Source: Candidatus Brocadiaceae bacterium (GTDB lineage Bacteria; Planctomycetota; Brocadiia; Brocadiales; Scalinduaceae). From it: DNA of 39,837 nt. The number at the start of each line of letters is the position of its first letter. Positions within the stretch are counted from its first letter, which is position 1. The notes beneath the pieces were generated by a model, which saw nothing but the letters and a program-made list of their open reading frames with translations, was not told the origin of the DNA and searched no databases. The stretch is taken from positions 1 to 39,837 of the forward strand of contig CAKKPF010000309.1 of assembly GCA_919901575.1 (NCBI GenBank), written 5' to 3'. Shown one piece after another: positions 17,237 through 25,839 of the stretch. The translations under genes were made by a program, and so were the position numbers.

Positions 17237-17947
17237 ATGATGATAATTAAGATTGACAATGTCTATAAATCATACAATAAGAATTTAGTAATTAAGGGAA
17301 TCTCGATTGATATTGAGAAGGGAGAAAGGATCGTAATTCTAGGGCCGTCCGGGTGTGGCAAGACGACGCTTTTGAGGATGATAGCTGGATTCATTCATCC
17401 AGATAAAGGTAAACTCATTATAGATGGCCGCATTGTGGCGGATAATGGAAAATGTATCATTGAGCCAGAAAACAGACATGTAGGTATGGTATTTCAAGAC
17501 CTCGCTCTCTGGCCGCATATGTCCAGTTATAAAAATCTTGAATTTGGATTGAAGGCAAAGAATATCCCAAAAATGGAAAGGAGAAAACGCATTGATGAGA
17601 TATTCGAAAAGGTACAAATGGACCGGTTTAAGAATGTACATCCTGGAGAACTCTCCGGTGGCCAACAACAGAGGATAGCCCTTGCCCGTGCCCTCGTCAT
17701 GCGCCCAACGATACTTTTGATGGATGAACCATTATCAAGTCTTGATACCGATCTTAGTCTAATATTAAGGAAGGAAATATTAAAGTTACAGGAAGAATTT
17801 GCCATTACCTTGATTTATGTAACACATGACAGAGAAGAGGCATTTTCTTTGGCTACAAGAATAGTGGTTATGGATAGCGGCATGATTCAAAAGACAGGAA
17901 CGGTTAAAGAAATATCAGAGTACATATATAATGCAAGTCATAAATAG
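17237..17947 (+). CDS. ABC transporter ATP-binding protein (FbpC-like)
   Basis: Walker A 'GPSGCGKTTLLR', signature 'LSGGQQQRIALARAL', Walker B 'ILLMDEPLSSLD'. Confidence 0.95.
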   Translation: MMIIKIDNVYKSYNKNLVIKGISIDIEKGERIVILGPSGCGKTTLLRMIAGFIHPDKGKLIIDGRIVADNGKCIIEPENRHVGMVFQDLALWPHMSSYKNLEFGLKAKNIPKMERRKRIDEIFEKVQMDRFKNVHPGELSGGQQQRIALARALVMRPTILLMDEPLSSLDTDLSLILRKEILKLQEEFAITLIYVTHDREEAFSLATRIVVMDSGMIQKTGTVKEISEYIYNASHK

Positions 17948-18749
17948 TATGAGTTCCTTTAGGATTATAATTGTATATTTCTTGTTCCATATAATATGTA
18001 TTAATAATGCATTTGCACTGCGTCCATTTGTAACAACTGATGCTGATGTTGTGGAAAAGGGAAAGATAGAGTTGGAATTTGGCTATTTCGGGATAAAGGA
18101 AGAGAGAAATCCCAGCAGAGATGAACTCACAATTGAATTTCCTGATATACGCTTCAACTATGGTTTGTTGTGGGATATAGAGTTAGTCTTAGAAACCGTG
18201 GGGGAATTTATAGACGACAGGCAAAAAGGGAGTTTTGAACTTAGAGAACAACAGTTTTTGGACACAGCAGTATTTTTAAAAAAAGTCTGGTATTGGGGAG
18301 AAGGGCTTGTACCAAATATTGCAACCGAAACAGGAGTACTCTTTCCTACAGAAAAAGGGGGCGAAAGGATTGATTTTGAGGGGACATTTATCTTAACGTG
18401 GGAGTTAAAGGCCTTAACATTTCACACCACTATAGGAGGCGCTACAGAGAGGAAGAGGAGGGTAAAGAAGCTCGGAGATGAAGAATATGAAGTGGAAGAA
18501 ACGAGAGGGGTTTTTATATATGGAAGTATAGTTGATTACGAAGTTAGCAAGACAAAGGGGATTCATCTCGTATCTGAATACAGCCTGGAGAAGGTGGAGA
18601 AGCAAAACATCGAACATCAGGTATTAGGCGGGATTGTGTGGGAGAGTCCATGGAATATGGAGTTTGACGCTGCTACATTCTGGGGACTTAACAGTGATAG
18701 TATCGACTGGGGAATGACAACAGGTGTGACTATATTTATTGGAAAATGA
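17931..18749 (+). CDS. Predicted exported beta-barrel protein
   Basis: Signal peptide; 'LRPFVTTDADVVEKGKIELEFGYFGIKEERNPSRDELTIEFPDIRFNYGLLWDIELVLETVGEF' outer-membrane strand pattern. Confidence 0.65.
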   Translation: MQVINSMSSFRIIIVYFLFHIICINNAFALRPFVTTDADVVEKGKIELEFGYFGIKEERNPSRDELTIEFPDIRFNYGLLWDIELVLETVGEFIDDRQKGSFELREQQFLDTAVFLKKVWYWGEGLVPNIATETGVLFPTEKGGERIDFEGTFILTWELKALTFHTTIGGATERKRRVKKLGDEEYEVEETRGVFIYGSIVDYEVSKTKGIHLVSEYSLEKVEKQNIEHQVLGGIVWESPWNMEFDAATFWGLNSDSIDWGMTTGVTIFIGK

Positions 18750-19078
18750 AGTTTTTTAATCATAACATAACTGTTTTTCTGTTGCTTATTCAACAAATCC
18801 TTTCCGGCTGTGCAATAATGACTTCAAAGGATTCTTACAATGAAGATGCAAGATTAAATGATCGATACATTTTTCAGGTCAAATGTTCTAAATGTCATGA
18901 GTTGCCGGATATTAAGGCTTACCCTTATTCTCCAGATGATTGGGCAAAAATAGTCGACACTATGCTCGAAGCAAAAGAAGCTGGGCAATATATACCAATT
19001 GAAGAGGCAGAAAAAATAAAAAGTTACCTGAGGATGCATTCTGTTTCAGGTTATAAACCATTGCTAAATGAAGAATGA
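18746..19078 (+). CDS. Lipoprotein with a single c-type heme motif
   Basis: Lipobox 'LLIQQILSGCAIM'; CxxCH 'VKCSKCHELPDI'; ATGA overlap with preceding gene. Confidence 0.78.
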   Translation: MKFFNHNITVFLLLIQQILSGCAIMTSKDSYNEDARLNDRYIFQVKCSKCHELPDIKAYPYSPDDWAKIVDTMLEAKEAGQYIPIEEAEKIKSYLRMHSVSGYKPLLNEE

Positions 19079-19125
19079 AAAATGTAAATATAGATAAGAA
19101 GATTTATTAAAAGGAGATATGTAAA

Positions 19126-20220
19126 ATGGAAGAAGAAACAGTAAAAAATTTAATTTCTAAAAGAAAAGGAGGATTAAATCGAAGGGATTTTATGAAAGGT
19201 GGTCTAGCTATTGGCAAAGCTGTGTTCATAGGTGGGGTATTGATTGGGAATTTCACTGGATGTAGCACTACTTCAAAACAAGTTAAAAAAACAAAGGTTA
19301 GAAAGGATGCCTCTATCAAGTTTGCCCATGTAACAGACACCCATGTTACGTTTACCGGCAAGAATGGGACTTCCCTCTTTGAAGAAAGTTTTAATATTTT
19401 CAGGGATATCATAGACCAGATAAACGAAATGGGTGATGTGGACTTCGTACTCTTTGGCGGCGATAATATCAATAATACAGACCCAGGCACAAAAGGTTTT
19501 GATGAATTTATGAGCATTATGTCAAGTGTTAAGATTCCTTACTTTCTCCAATTTGGTAATCGAGAGTCATCTCCTATTCCCCCCGAAGTAGCACTGTCAA
19601 AGGAACAATATGCTATAAAAACAAAGGGTCATGGACTTGATACCGGTCATTATTGGTGGAGCATTTCGCCAGTGCAGGGTTTGAGAATATTGGGATTGGA
19701 TACCTCAATAAGCGATCATGATAATGGTGATATCCCTCAAACAGAACTCAAATGGATTAAAGAAGAAATTACTAAATATCCACACGACATGATTGTCACA
19801 CTCAGTCATCATCTCTTCCTTCCTACATGGGAAAACAGGGATATGCCAAAGTGGAAGAAGAAATATCTCCTGGAGAACTATCAGGAAGTCAATACGATTC
19901 TTGAAGATGCGCCTCAGGTCAAGATGTGTTTAACAGGACATCATCACGTATCAAAGATTCAAACAGTTAATGGACTTCATTATATCGCATCCCCGGCAAC
20001 TGTTCAGTATCCACATGCTTTCAGGACAGTCAAAATTAACAGAAAAGAAGCAAGACTTCAGTTCCATCAGGTCAGAGATCAAAGGATAATTGAATTAGGA
20101 AAGAAATTCTTATTAACAAGCAAAAATGCCGAAGAATATGCAGGCGGCAGACAAGAAGACATTCTGGCCTACTGTCATGGCAGCAAACTTGATAATAATG
20201 TTACTCTCAAACTTAGATAA
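19126..20220 (+). CDS. TAT-exported metallophosphoesterase (calcineurin-like)
   Basis: Twin-arginine 'LNRRDFMKGGLAIGKA'; 'KFAHVTDTHV', 'FVLFGGDNINN', 'QFGNRES', 'LSHHLF', 'CLTGHHHV' metallophosphatase motifs. Confidence 0.92.
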   Translation: MEEETVKNLISKRKGGLNRRDFMKGGLAIGKAVFIGGVLIGNFTGCSTTSKQVKKTKVRKDASIKFAHVTDTHVTFTGKNGTSLFEESFNIFRDIIDQINEMGDVDFVLFGGDNINNTDPGTKGFDEFMSIMSSVKIPYFLQFGNRESSPIPPEVALSKEQYAIKTKGHGLDTGHYWWSISPVQGLRILGLDTSISDHDNGDIPQTELKWIKEEITKYPHDMIVTLSHHLFLPTWENRDMPKWKKKYLLENYQEVNTILEDAPQVKMCLTGHHHVSKIQTVNGLHYIASPATVQYPHAFRTVKINRKEARLQFHQVRDQRIIELGKKFLLTSKNAEEYAGGRQEDILAYCHGSKLDNNVTLKLR

Positions 20221-20343
20221 GAAGCTTCAAAATGAGATTAGCAATATGTCTTTTCCGTGTTCCACACCATCTTTAATAGCGTATTCATCATACCTCTTTT
20301 TCTAAAGTAAAAGTTTGTTCTTCAAAGTTCCCGATACATTGGA

Positions 20344-21543
20344 TTAATGTCCGTGCCCATCTTCTTCTCCGGAAACTTTCATCTTTGATAGTAATGAATA
20401 AGCGCCCTTCAGGACGATTTGGTTTGCATTTATATCAAAGGTAACCGGCAAGGCAACTTCAGCATAAAGACCTTCTGTAATTCCTTTCTGAATTTCTATC
20501 ATTTCGAAACTGTTCACTTCCTGATTATTTTCGACCATTTTCTCTTTAAGAATATAAATGTAGTGTTTACCTCCTGACTGAACTATGGCTTGTTCGGGTA
20601 AGGCATTCACCGGATTATCAGCGATTTCTATAAAGGCTTTTACAAACATACCGGGCAAAAATTGCTCGTCTTCTTTGTCTAAATGCCCATGGACTTTTAC
20701 TGTGCGGTCGCCACCAATTGACCTGCCAATAAGATAAACAAATGCCCGTATTTCTTTGTCATCTTCATTAGGAAGCGTAAATCTTATTCGTTGTCCTTCT
20801 TTTATTTTACTGATATCTTTTTCAAATACCGTTAATTCAACGTGCAGGTGTTTGGTATTTACTATCTCGAACATGACGTCTGCCGGATTTACATATTTGC
20901 CAATGTTTACATTTACTTTAGAAACGTAACCGTTAATCGGAGAATGGATAGTAACCGTCCGGCTGATTTCTTCACTTTTTTCCAGTTGCTCAGCATTAAT
21001 TCCAATTAATGCGAGTTTTTCCTCTAAAGCACTTACTCCGGCCTTCATGCTTTTGTAATCAGCCGTAGTCTGTTGGAAGATTTTAGCAGAACTCACATTT
21101 TTTTCCTGTAATCCCTTCTGCCGCTTATATTCCAGTTCTAAATAAACCAGTTTGCTTTTGCTTTCTAAATAATCCTGTTGTAATTGAATGTAATCAGGAT
21201 GTTCCATTACAACAATTGCGTCTCCTTTCGTTACCCGGCTGCCATGCAGCAAATTAGTGCTTTTTACAAAACCGCCCAGTACGGCGCATATGCTAACTAA
21301 ACTCTGGGGCGGCGCCTCTATCACACCATTTACTTTAATTATGCTGCTCAGATTCTTTTGCTCTACCTTTCCCAGTTCAATACCGGCAACTTTATATTGT
21401 GTTGCGCTCAATTCAACCGTATTTTCATTCTCATCATGTTGATGTTCTTCGACCTCTATTGTTGCAGTCTGTTTATTACAACCAGAAAATAATAAGTTGT
21501 TTAAAACAATTATTATTAAACAGATTTTTATTTTAACTTTCAT
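20344..21543 (-). CDS. HME-RND periplasmic adaptor subunit (CusB/CzcB-like)
   Basis: Lipobox 'LLFSGCNKQ'; 'VNGVIEAPPQSLVSICAVLGGFVKSTNLLHGSRVTKGD' and 'TVTIHSPINGYVSKVNVNIGKYVNPADVMFEIV'. Confidence 0.92.
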   Translation of the reverse strand: MKVKIKICLIIIVLNNLLFSGCNKQTATIEVEEHQHDENENTVELSATQYKVAGIELGKVEQKNLSSIIKVNGVIEAPPQSLVSICAVLGGFVKSTNLLHGSRVTKGDAIVVMEHPDYIQLQQDYLESKSKLVYLELEYKRQKGLQEKNVSSAKIFQQTTADYKSMKAGVSALEEKLALIGINAEQLEKSEEISRTVTIHSPINGYVSKVNVNIGKYVNPADVMFEIVNTKHLHVELTVFEKDISKIKEGQRIRFTLPNEDDKEIRAFVYLIGRSIGGDRTVKVHGHLDKEDEQFLPGMFVKAFIEIADNPVNALPEQAIVQSGGKHYIYILKEKMVENNQEVNSFEMIEIQKGITEGLYAEVALPVTFDINANQIVLKGAYSLLSKMKVSGEEDGHGH

Positions 21544-24500
21544 TTGTTCTTTAACCCTCTCTCAAAGAAAATATATAATATTGGAAGCACTACAAGCGTA
21601 AGTAAAGTTGCCGTAATCAAGCCGCCGATTACTACTGTAGCCAATGGCTTTTGCACCTCTGCACCCGGGGAAGTGGAAAGAGCCATTGGCAGGAACCCGA
21701 ATGAAGCAACTGCGGCGGTTAATATCACCGGCCTTAAACGTGCGCTTGTTCCCTTCAGCACACGTTCATGCAAGTCACTAATTCCATCCTTTTTCAATAA
21801 ATTGAATTCATTTATTAATACAATCCCATTTAAAACTGATACTCCAAACAGGGCAATAAAACCTACACCTGCAGAAATACTGAAAGGCATTCCTCTTAAA
21901 TACAGAGCAAATATACCTCCGATAGCTGATAATGGAATTGCGGTAAAGATCAAGAGCCCCTGTTTTGCAGACTTAAAAGCAAAGAAAAGCATCACAAAGA
22001 TCATTGCTAAGGCGACAGGGACTGCAGTGGAAAGCCGTTTCTTTGCTTCTACAAGATTTTCAAACTGACCTCCATACGTTATAAAATAACCGGCAGGAAG
22101 CTTAACTAACTTATCAATCTTTTGTTTTATCTCATCCACAATACTTTCCACATCTCTGTTTCTCACATTGAAACCGATGGTAATTCTTCGTTTTGTATCA
22201 TCCCTCTGAATCTGATTAGGCCCTTCCTTAAAAGAGACTTCTGCTACTTGCTCCAGTGGAATTTGATTGCCGAAAGGTGTATTTATAAAAAGATTTTTAA
22301 CATCATCAAGACCCTTACGGCTGCCTTTATCCAAACGGACTACTAAGGCAAACCTTCTCTCTCCTTCAAATACCAGACCTGCCGACTCTCCGGCAAAGGC
22401 AGTCCTGATAACCATGTTAATTTCAGCAATATTCAACCCGAACTTTGCCATTCTATCTCTATCAAATTTTACCATGATCTGTGGTAGTCCGGTTACCTTT
22501 TCCACATAAAGATCACTGGTCCCCTTAACGGTCTTTACGATGCTGCCAACTTTTGCAGCCTGTTCACTCAGGGCATCCAGATCTTCTCCATAAATTTTAA
22601 GCACCACATCCTGCCTGGCCCCGGTCATCAATTCATTAAAACGCATTTGTATCGGTTGCTGAAAACCAAAAGAAACCCCCGGTATTACGGATAGTGCTTC
22701 ACCCATTTTATCAGCAAGCTCTTCTCTTGTCTTCCCGCTGGTCCACTCTTTCTTGTCTTTGAGGATAACCATTAAATCGCAGGCTTCAATGGGCATAGGA
22801 TCAGTCGGTATCTCACCTGAACCTATTTTTCCCACTACTTCTTTTACTTCAGGGAAATTTTCCAGCAAAATAGCAGAGGCCTTGTTAGAAGCTTCTATAG
22901 TTTCAAAGAGCGAACTTCCGGTCATTACACGGGTTTCGACTGCAAAGTCGCCTTCCTCCAAAGTAGGAATAAATTCACCACCCATATTTGAAAAGATCAC
23001 AAGGCTTGAAGCTAAAAGAAAGAGCGCCGATAACAACACAATATATTTTCTTCTTAAAGCAAAATGGATAAGCGGATTGTAAAGTTTTCGGATAAAGTTT
23101 ATTATCTTGTCTGAAATATTCTCTTTGTGTTCTGTCTTTCTGCTCAGGAACAAAAATGACATCACAGGGACATAAGTTAGAGATAGAATAAGCGCTCCCA
23201 GTATAGCGAAACTAACTGTTTGCGCCATTGGCCTGAACATCTTACCCTCTATACCTACCAACGCAAGAATCGGCAAATAGACAATGAGTATGATAATTTG
23301 TCCGAAAACAGCCGAGTTCATCATTCTCTTAGAAGCCTCATGTACCTGGCTGTCCATTTGTACTTTTGATAGTCTTTCTACTCCTCCATAAATATTTTTA
23401 CTCATCACAATCCTCTGAACTACGCCTTCAACAATAATAACGGCGCCATCCACAATTAATCCAAAATCGATCGCTCCCAGGCTCATCAGGTTAGCCGATA
23501 CGCCGAAGAGGTTCATCATAGAAAATGCGAAAAGCATCGACAGAGGTATTACAGACGCCACTATAAAGCCCGCCCTGAAATTGCCCAGTAACAGCACCAG
23601 TACTAAAACAACAATTAATGCGCCTTCAGTCAAATTTTTAGTAACAGTGCCGATGGCCTTATTCACTAATTTGGTACGATCTAGAAAAGGCTCGATTACG
23701 ACGCCTTCAGGCAGGGTTTTTTCAATCTGCTTGATACGTTCTTTCACATTTTTTATGACTTTAGCAGAGTTCTCGCCCTTAAGCATCATTACTATGGCGC
23801 TTACTACTTCTTTTCCACTGCGTGTCGAAGCCCCGTAACGCACGGCATGGCCAAATTGCACTTTCGCCACATCTCTTATTAACACAGGCGTGCCATCATC
23901 AACAGTTTTAACTACAATATTACCGATATCATCAAGATTGCTTACCATACCCTCACTTCGAATGAAATAAGCATTGGGCCTTTTGTCAATATAGGCGCCT
24001 CCTGTATTTTGATTATTTTGCTCTAATGCGGTAAAAACATCGCTGATAGTTAAATCCATACTCCGCAACAGTTCAGGTTTGATTGATACTTCGTATTGCT
24101 TTAAATAACCCCCAAAACTACTTACATCTGCCACGCCCGGCGTTCCAATTAATTGCCTACGAACAATCCAATCCTGTATGGTACGCAAATCCATAGCTGA
24201 ATACTGATCTTCGTAACCCGCTTTTGCATGTATAACGTATTGATAGATTTCGCCCAACCCTGTGGTAATCGGGCCCATTTCAGGTGTGCCGATACCTTCG
24301 GGAATTTGTTTTTCTGCTTCTGCCAGGCGTTCACTTATCTGCTGCCTTGCCCAGTAAATATCAGTTTTTTCTTTAAATACTATTGTGACTAAAGACAACC
24401 CAAAACGTGAAAATGATCTGATTTCCTTCAGGTTAGGAATAGTGGCCATTGTAATTTCTATTGGAAAGGTAATTAAACGCTCTACTTCCTGGGCAGCAAG

Positions 24501-24665
24501 AGCAGGGGTAATCGTAATAATCTGTACCTGATTGTCTGTAATATCTGGAACGGCATCAACAGGGAGGCGTGTAACAGAATAGCCGCCCCATGCAATCAGC
24601 CCCAATACCATTAAAACTATTATGAGTTTGTTGTTTATCGAAAAAGATATTATTTTATCTATCAT
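21540..24665 (-). CDS. HME-RND heavy-metal efflux permease (CusA/CzcA)
   Basis: 1041 aa; 'LPVDAVPDITDNQVQIITITPALAAQEVERLITFPIE'; 'GAIDFGLIVDGAVIIVEG'; 'GGEFIPTLEEGDFAV'. Confidence 0.95.
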   Translation of the reverse strand: MIDKIISFSINNKLIIVLMVLGLIAWGGYSVTRLPVDAVPDITDNQVQIITITPALAAQEVERLITFPIEITMATIPNLKEIRSFSRFGLSLVTIVFKEKTDIYWARQQISERLAEAEKQIPEGIGTPEMGPITTGLGEIYQYVIHAKAGYEDQYSAMDLRTIQDWIVRRQLIGTPGVADVSSFGGYLKQYEVSIKPELLRSMDLTISDVFTALEQNNQNTGGAYIDKRPNAYFIRSEGMVSNLDDIGNIVVKTVDDGTPVLIRDVAKVQFGHAVRYGASTRSGKEVVSAIVMMLKGENSAKVIKNVKERIKQIEKTLPEGVVIEPFLDRTKLVNKAIGTVTKNLTEGALIVVLVLVLLLGNFRAGFIVASVIPLSMLFAFSMMNLFGVSANLMSLGAIDFGLIVDGAVIIVEGVVQRIVMSKNIYGGVERLSKVQMDSQVHEASKRMMNSAVFGQIIILIVYLPILALVGIEGKMFRPMAQTVSFAILGALILSLTYVPVMSFLFLSRKTEHKENISDKIINFIRKLYNPLIHFALRRKYIVLLSALFLLASSLVIFSNMGGEFIPTLEEGDFAVETRVMTGSSLFETIEASNKASAILLENFPEVKEVVGKIGSGEIPTDPMPIEACDLMVILKDKKEWTSGKTREELADKMGEALSVIPGVSFGFQQPIQMRFNELMTGARQDVVLKIYGEDLDALSEQAAKVGSIVKTVKGTSDLYVEKVTGLPQIMVKFDRDRMAKFGLNIAEINMVIRTAFAGESAGLVFEGERRFALVVRLDKGSRKGLDDVKNLFINTPFGNQIPLEQVAEVSFKEGPNQIQRDDTKRRITIGFNVRNRDVESIVDEIKQKIDKLVKLPAGYFITYGGQFENLVEAKKRLSTAVPVALAMIFVMLFFAFKSAKQGLLIFTAIPLSAIGGIFALYLRGMPFSISAGVGFIALFGVSVLNGIVLINEFNLLKKDGISDLHERVLKGTSARLRPVILTAAVASFGFLPMALSTSPGAEVQKPLATVVIGGLITATLLTLVVLPILYIFFERGLKNK

Positions 24666-24703
24666 TTGATATCAGCTTCTTTCCTGATACTGTTTCAAGG
24701 TTT

Positions 24704-24756
24704 ATAATGGCCATGTTGGTGTATTTGTAATAATGTACTGGCCAAGAAATACTTAG
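24704..24756 (+). pseudogene. 3' remnant of a second YnfA/UPF0060 gene
   Basis: '[14 protein letters not shown]' in frame; ccatgttggtgtatttgtaataatgtactggccaagaaat matches the end of the 9564..9896 gene with 2 mismatches in 40 nt. Confidence 0.88.
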
Positions 24757-24789
24757 AGAAATAGATAAAGTTAATTATTTGCTGGTAGA

Positions 24790-25509
24790 TTATTTATTAT
24801 TGCCGTTCTTTTTCTTGTGTACATTACTATCATCACTGCTCTTACTATCGTAATTTGTTAAAGCGAAAATATACTTATCAATATTATTTTTTAATATTTC
24901 AGCGTTTTCAATAACTTTGAATATATCTTCACGAGTTAATGGATGGTATTCATTGCCATATTCATCAATACAAATTTCATTATTAGCCGCATAATTGATA
25001 TTCTTAAAATCTGCATCCAATTTGGATATACTTGCACAAACAAAACTCTCCATCTTTTTACGAAACCATTTTAATTCCTCAGATATATAGGGTTTCTTTG
25101 TATCAAATGATATTAGATAACATCTGCCCAATTCATACTCATACGAGAATATAATTTCTGTATCGTACATCATTTTCCTGGCTTGAATTTCTGTGAAAGG
25201 AATACCGGTACGTTTCGTATAACTTTTCTGCACTTCTCTGACAATTTCTAAATCCTCTTCATCAAGGGGCTCTTTCATCAATTTTGTTTTAACAACATTA
25301 AGCCTTGTTTGTTCTTCAATCGTATATTCTGGTAATTTATGTGTAATTTTATCTGAATCATCTAAGATTTTGTCTAGCGTTTCTTTTCGCTTCCCATTCG
25401 CAGATTCTTCTTTTTGCGCCACATTACTACCAAATGATGTGGTGTAAAATAGGAATATTCCAACCAAGGATATACTCAGGACTCGAATGATTAGTTTTGC
25501 TATTCTCAT
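24790..25509 (-). CDS. Exported hypothetical protein between two RND systems
   Basis: 239 aa; N-terminal signal 'IIRVLSISLVGIFLFYTTSFGS'; 4-nt spacing from the PII-like ORF. Confidence 0.65.
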   Translation of the reverse strand: MRIAKLIIRVLSISLVGIFLFYTTSFGSNVAQKEESANGKRKETLDKILDDSDKITHKLPEYTIEEQTRLNVVKTKLMKEPLDEEDLEIVREVQKSYTKRTGIPFTEIQARKMMYDTEIIFSYEYELGRCYLISFDTKKPYISEELKWFRKKMESFVCASISKLDADFKNINYAANNEICIDEYGNEYHPLTREDIFKVIENAEILKNNIDKYIFALTNYDSKSSDDSNVHKKKNGNNK

Positions 25510-25512
25510 TTT

Positions 25513-25839
25513 TTATATGGCTTTTTCGTCCCGTTCTCCGCTGCTTATTCGAACGGCCTGATTAACTTCACACACATAAATCTTTCCATCGCCGCGCAAA
25601 CCCGTGTGTGCTGCCTTTTCAATTGCGCTTACGACCATTTCAGATAATACATCATTGCAGAAAATTTCCAACCGTATTATTGGAACATAATCTCCTGCTT
25701 CGGTTGATTGGTTAGATCGTTGTCTGCCAAAGCCACGCGCATCGGATACCGAGGCGCCTGTCAAGCCTTTGATCTGACGCAATGCCATAGTAACCTCAGG
25801 AAGTTTATGTGATTTAATGTAAGCAATAACTAGTTTCAT
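25513..25839 (-). CDS. PII-like signalling protein (P-II family) in HME-RND operon
   Basis: 'MKLVIAYIKSHKLPEVTMALRQIKGLTGASVSDARGFGRQ', 'TGLRGDGKIYVCEVNQAVRISSGERDEKAI' PII B- and C-loop motifs; overlaps RND gene end by 26 nt. Confidence 0.9.
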   Translation of the reverse strand: MKLVIAYIKSHKLPEVTMALRQIKGLTGASVSDARGFGRQRSNQSTEAGDYVPIIRLEIFCNDVLSEMVVSAIEKAAHTGLRGDGKIYVCEVNQAVRISSGERDEKAI

